Source of the DNA: Eurosta solidaginis
Lineage: Eukaryota > Arthropoda > Insecta > Diptera > Tephritidae
DNA: 64,000 nt
NCBI RefSeq assembly: GCF_040869045.1
Contig: NC_090323.1
Span: 266,666,392 to 266,730,391, forward strand
Direction of reading: 5' to 3'
Shown here in pieces: positions 59,481 through 64,000 of the stretch (positions are counted from its first letter, which is position 1; the number at the start of each line of letters is the position of its first letter). Below the pieces are notes generated by a model. The model saw only the letters and a program-made list of their open reading frames with translations, did not search any database and was not told where the DNA came from. Both the position numbers and the translations under genes were made by a program.

Positions 59481-59798
59481 GATTTTTTTTTATTTAATTG
59501 AAAAAAAAATTATCAAAAATAAAAATGGTTTTTTTATCAATTTTATTTATATACCAAAAAAATGTAAGAAAATGATTTTTAAGTATTCTTTTCTTTATAT
59601 ATTATGTTAATCTACGATTAAAATAACCGGGATTAATGACTGACACAGTAAACATGTAAATTTCCTAAAAATATATAAAAATATAAAGAAAAGAATACTT
59701 AAAAATAATTTTCTTACATTTTTTTGTTATATAAATAAAATTATAAAAAAAAATTTATTTTTGAATTTTTTTTTTTCAATTAAATTAAAAAAAAATAT
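59481..59798. repeat. A/T-rich foldback hairpin
   Basis: The left arm (59481-59605) and the inverted right arm (59673-59798) share ATTTAATTGAAAAAAAAA, CAATTTTATTTATATA, AAAAAAATGTAAGAAAAT and TTTTTAAGTATTCTTTTC in order. The loop is about 70 bp. Preceding sequence (59112-59480) has repeated TTTTTCGA-type words and may belong to the same MITE, but I could not find matching outer ends. Confidence 0.8.
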
Positions 59799-60360
59799 TA
59801 AAAAAATTCATTAAAAATCAACGTGGATAGATATTTGAAACATGCACTTTACTATTATAAAATGAATGGGCTTTTAAAATGCGTAAATATATAAAACTTT
59901 TCCAAATGTTTATGGAAAAAAAATTTTTTCCTTCCGAAATTTTCTTTTTAACTGTGACATATCCTCACATCCTGGCAACCTGGCAAGGCAAAGAGTGGTG
60001 TCCATTGTTTTTGACAATTATTAATTTGATCACCACTGCTATAAAACAGTGATGCCTTCGAATGTAGAAAAAAAATCCCACGAAATTGTATTCTTTACCC
60101 CATTTTTTCCCTTCTTCGAGTGGGAAACTACCGCATTTTTCTCACCACAAATGATCTTTAAAAATAAGATTTTCCTTACACATATATATGTATGTATTAA
60201 AACTATTTATATGATTATATAAACACAAACAAATTTTGGTGTAAAAACCGCACTTTAAGGTGTTGTTCTATATAAAAACAAAAAGGTATGAAATTCATCT
60301 CCAAGAAATGCTGAAAAACTAATCTAAATATAAAATTTAAACCATAATAACAAAAAAATT
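59799..60360. other. Non-coding stretch
   Basis: No gene or element is recognised. Confidence 0.5.
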
Positions 60361-60365
60361 TAATA

Positions 60366-60434
60366 ATGCTTCGGCCGGATCTTGAAGCCAGGACATTCGG
60401 TGTGAAATGCGGATCACGCTACCATCACACCATT
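60366..60434 (-). repeat. tRNA-like SINE head (family 1)
   Basis: On the - strand, TGGTGTGATGGTAGCGTGAT (A box) leads to GTCCTGGCTTCAAGATCC (B box with one change). It matches the head of 52988-53335. Only a few body bases follow, so the copy is 3'-truncated. Confidence 0.65.
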
Positions 60435-60439
60435 GCGGC

Positions 60440-62924
60440 TTGCAGTTCACATCTGCCATTACGCAATACAACGGGCAACAGCGTTGACTCTAAAATTAGT
60501 TTTGATATCACTCCGAAAAGTGTTAACACTGCACTAAATTTATTGTATGTAAGCTACAAGCGTGTTTTCGAATGGCTAATTTTTAACACGCTTTTACTTG
60601 CTATATGTAACTCCTTTAAACTAAATAAAAATAAAAATGTTACGTGTACGCTTGGATAACCATTTTTCAGGTGGTACAGATATGTTTGCGTATAATTGGT
60701 TGGTTTTTAATGAAACAAATAGCCCATTACACAGATTTTTGTTCAACTGAGCAAATTGAAATTATTTATTTCCAAAATTCTCACATTTCGTTCCGTTAGC
60801 GTGCGAAAATCCTTTTTACACTTTAAGCTTATTCGTTTTGTTAAAAGCCCTCACCAAGGGGGGAAAATTCCTCGTTTCGGCATCACTGCTATAAATCACC
60901 ACTTTTCAAAACTTACAGCCACTCGCTATTTCGCTTATAGTATAAATTATCTACTCTCTTCAGTTCACTTTCACGCTGCTAAATTCTCTCGGTACAAATA
61001 TAAGCACTTGTGCTTTTGATCTGGCTTTGCTGCTGTAACGCTGTCCCGCCACAAGCAAATAATCATCTTTTCAACACCTCAAGCAATTTGTGGTGTGCAC
61101 GTTTTCTTGCATGCATTGAAAATTTACACAAAATAAATTTGCAATACAAAACGGAAAATTAATTGAAACAGATTTGAGCTACACATTTAGCTCAATAAGT
61201 AGCGCCACTACATACCTTTGTTAGTATAAATGTGTAAGAAATATAAAGCAAAATCATAAACATTGCTAATGCGCATGCGCGCGCGCTCGTTCATGTGATA
61301 ATTAATAAGTCTGAGCGCGCACGCATACTCATACAAGCGCATAATATGCGCGCGCATTTGCAGTTTATGTACTGCGCCGAGCAATATTTCTAATTGCAAT
61401 GCGGCAGCTCATCTCGCCAACACTTAATTAATTTAACAAATTTGTGTTGCATGTTTATGGCGCGTTTGAAACGATGCTTTATCGCCTATTGCATTGAAAG
61501 CGCGATGCTGTTTTTTTGCATTTGAAATCGTTATACTGCTTGAATTAATTCTAGCGCTTTTGCTTTCTAGAAAATAAAACAAGCTGCCACGAAGTATGTT
61601 AATATCTAAATTAGTCTTGCCTATTATTCTCATACACATACAAACATAGACGCATGCACATACTATATCATATTTTTTTTAATTGTTTGTCAAATATTTT
61701 TGCGCATTTTTACAAATGATTTTGCTCATTAGCACCTCAGCAACACCTTGAAATTAAATTTGAAATTCAACACCGCACTTCAACGAAGCTGCAAAGATGA
61801 ACGCCGCTGATAGCGATAACGAACAATTTAGCAAGCGCGCCACCTTCAGCCACTGCTACAGAAGTCAGCTGCGTTTGATGCTTATCACTGCGCAATCATT
61901 TGTAATGTAATTTGTGGCCGTGGAGGGTGCGGTAGCGCGATAGTGTCAGCAGCAGCATTCAACAGCAGGGCAGCACATTAAAACACAAAACAGGATATTG
62001 CATTAAAATACCGAAGCCAGGGAATTAGCTGCGGGTTTGCATTCATCGATTTGATGGCCAAAGTAAAAAAAACTCGTTTGATTTTTGTCTAAAGCAGCAT
62101 TTCATTAAGTTGGGCAACAATGTGTAAGTGTGTCGGCTTGTGACGCATTTACTCAACACATGCGCACAATGAAAGAGCGCGCTGCGCCCACGACAATAAA
62201 TAATTAAGGATATGAATAAGAAAGAGCAAACTCAGAAAAAGCATACACTTCTTAATGCAACATTCTTTTACCTTTGCAACATCAACATACACATTAAAAA
62301 AGCAGCTGGATAGCGCAACAATAAAAAGAAGCATCATCGAAATGTGACTAACAAAACACAACAAAACAGGGCGCTACAGTCTCAAATAGATGTTAGCATG
62401 CAACAAATAGTCACGGCAAATCGTATAAATTTACAGCGCTGTTGCAAATGTATGATGCACACTTTCTTGCCACACTTTGCATATGCCAACGTGCACAGCT
62501 TGCTAGGAATCCGCAAAGTAGTGGTGGGTAACTCAGCCCTGAATAGCGATAATGCGCTGATATCTTTTCGTGCCCTTAATATGTCCTGTAACATGCGATA
62601 AGCCCCTAAACGGTAAACCACCTAAGTGATTTTGGGTGAAATTCAATAAAGCGCTATTATAATTTCTCTACTACTACTGAAGCTTTTTAAAAATAGTTCC
62701 ATAGCCATCTTTTAGGTGCTTCAAACGGCGTTTTCACTAATTTGCCTAACATGGTTTACCCACGACAGCTGAACTATCAGTATCTTTAGGTTAAGCCGAT
62801 CACTGCCAATCCGGCAGCGATCTCCATAGTCCTCGCTTCCAGATTCGTAAATACTTGGGATTGTGAAACATATGTTTACAAAGCTCATAAAGACAACATA
62901 AATATAATAGCCTGTACATACGTA
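60440..62924. other. Non-coding stretch
   Basis: No gene is recognised. The stretch contains an alternating purine-pyrimidine GC cluster at 61268-61357 and CAG-rich sequence near 61945-61975. Confidence 0.45.
61268..61357. repeat. Cluster of alternating GC/AT purine-pyrimidine runs
   Basis: ATGCGCATGCGCGCGCGC (from 61269), GAGCGCGCACGCATAC (about 61313) and ATATGCGCGCGCAT (about 61342) lie within 90 bp. They are partly complementary to one another and strictly alternating, which favours Z-DNA or cruciform formation. The first includes an NRF-1-like TGCGCATGCGCG (61270-61281). Confidence 0.75.
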
Positions 62925-63085
62925 TCATATTTTATCGGTATCAGTTTCGTAAAAACCGATAAATTATCCATAACACATCAATAACGCGATAACAAATTTC
63001 TAATGCACCGATTAGCAACACACCCAATCGAAAAATTGTCGATAGTAAATCGATATTACCCCGATAACAAATTAGCAAAATAAAT
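62925..63085. repeat. D1-type degenerate array, reverse orientation
   Basis: ACCGATAAATTATC, CGCGATAACAAATT, AAATTGTCGATAG and CCCGATAACAAATT are the reverse complements of the D1 wording. The array abuts the LTR copy on its right. Confidence 0.5.
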
Positions 63086-63570
63086 CGCTTATTTGAAACC
63101 TTCTGCTACCGTTCGAATCGCTAAACTGTTGAATAAATAACTCCAATATTCAATAATGCAAAATGGCCTTTATTAGACTACTTTGAAAGTACTTCACAAC
63201 AACACTTATACTTCACAACCAATAGCGCGCTTAGATCAAAACTGATTACTGGTTACTCAGCTTGCTCTGCTTTTATACTCTACGTTGCCTTGTTCATCCA
63301 TTTCTCCTAAATTCTAGTAACTTCACGAAATTCATGCTTGGTTACCAGCCATATATGTATATTTGTCGTTTATAGTCTCTCGCATAGCCATATGCGTGTG
63401 TATATGTGAGTACTACATCGGCTGATGATTACATGTGTTTATGAGTATCTCTCCGTTGCCTTGTATGCTTGTGTGTAGAGGATGAATAATTTGTTTACGT
63501 ACATACGAATGGCTGCTTAGTATCGGCTTAGTGATGGTAGTATCACTTAGTGATGTTAATATTCGTCACA
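63086..63570 (-). mobile_element. Solo LTR, second copy, truncated at the left
   Basis: It follows 24163-24771: AAACTGTTGAA(C/T)AAATAACTCCAATATT, GGCCTTTATT, ACTTCACAA, GCTTTTATACTC, CATCGGCTTAG.GATAG and the end ATTCGTCACA with ATAT beyond. The terminal TGTNACGAATTTACTTGC of the left end is missing, replaced by sequence next to the D1 array. Orientation is the same as copy 1. Confidence 0.75.
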
Positions 63571-64000
63571 ATATTATATTCACCCCTATTCTGCATTTCG
63601 ATTACGTTCCCGTTCTCCGCTCCGCTTTAATCGAAGTTTGGTATTCTGCATTACGACGGAATCGTAAAGAGAAGAGGAAGAGCAAATGATTTTTCGAAAT
63701 CATCTGTTGGTACGGAATGTGTGAACATTGGAACAAAATAAATTAAAGCAAATTTGTAAAAAACACTGAAAAACGTTTATATTTTATTATCCACGCCATT
63801 TTGTACAAAAAAAAGCAATAGAATATATTGCCGTAGTGTTATATTTTTTTGAGTGAAGTGCTTTCATAATTGTAAGTGTGTTTTTGTCGCTCTTTTGGCC
63901 AATTCCCTGCCGTGGCCACCAAGTTTTGTTAAAACGGATTCCTGCACGAATATAGTTGACATTTTCTGAATTTAAGGATGCTAATTTCATTGCACTGGCC
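63571..64000. other. Non-coding stretch to window end
   Basis: A locally balanced block around 63590-63680 (TCGAAGT, CGTAATC, CGTTC words) is followed by AT-rich sequence. A 67-codon - frame at 63787-63990 has no recognisable motif. Confidence 0.4.

Overview
The window looks like gene-poor intergenic or intronic DNA from a dipteran nuclear genome, most likely a tephritid (true) fruit fly. The assignment is by inference. The DNA is strongly AT-rich, with many A/T homopolymers and CAA/GCA runs. Nothing prokaryotic, organellar or rRNA-like was seen. The recognisable repeats (Penelope, RTE, CR1/Jockey-like and LOA-like retroelements, hAT-like MITEs, tRNA-derived SINEs, and non-coding elements with a (GTCY)n tract) are a typical fly mixture. 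No convincing multi-exon host gene is visible. Two weak host-exon candidates are listed: 5522-5783 on the + strand and 48925-49272 on the - strand.

Layout. 0.8-1.5 kb: a non-coding Helentron-like element (P1). 2.1-2.6 kb: a degenerate TTATCGAT-rich array. 4-8.5 kb: two old tRNA-like SINE fragments. 10.5-11.2 kb: a Tc1/mariner-type foldback MITE with TA target duplication. 15.4-18.15 kb: element A, which carries a ten-unit, ~128-bp satellite-like array. 21.1-23.9 kb: element B1, split by a 5'-truncated non-LTR retrotransposon whose 454-codon reverse transcriptase (RT) frame is open. 24.16-24.77 kb: a solo LTR with ATAT duplication. 27.9-29.1 and 37.1-37.7 kb: degenerate short-period arrays in opposite orientations. 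30.05-30.9 kb: a LOA-like remnant. 32.9-34 kb: element B2. 39.37-40.72 kb: an RTE-like remnant in a perfect 21-bp target duplication. 44.9-45.2 kb: a long hairpin made from two opposed SINE-like units. 45.2-48.7 kb: a pyrimidine tract split by element B3, itself hit by a 269-bp hAT MITE and by a 1366-bp inverted-repeat element that holds a third, hAT-like insertion. 52-53.7 kb: SINEs, a 117-bp tandem repeat and a long inverted repeat broken by a SINE. 54.7-57.5 kb: element P2, broken by a degenerate Penelope-like element (RT plus GIY-YIG). 58.4-59.1 kb: a second LOA-like tail. 59.5-59.8 kb: an A/T foldback. 63.1-63.6 kb: a second copy of the same LTR family.

The most informative pattern is that families P, A and B share one architecture although their bodies differ. 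Each has a stem-loop with TTCGG/CCGAA arms near one end, subterminal inverted repeats whose sequence differs between families but pairs within each copy, and an internal (GTCY)n tract beside a conserved CCATGTCCGTC-type block. This matches what I know of mini-me/DINE-1/Helentron-associated elements. Comparing the three B copies gives a relative insertion history for this stretch.
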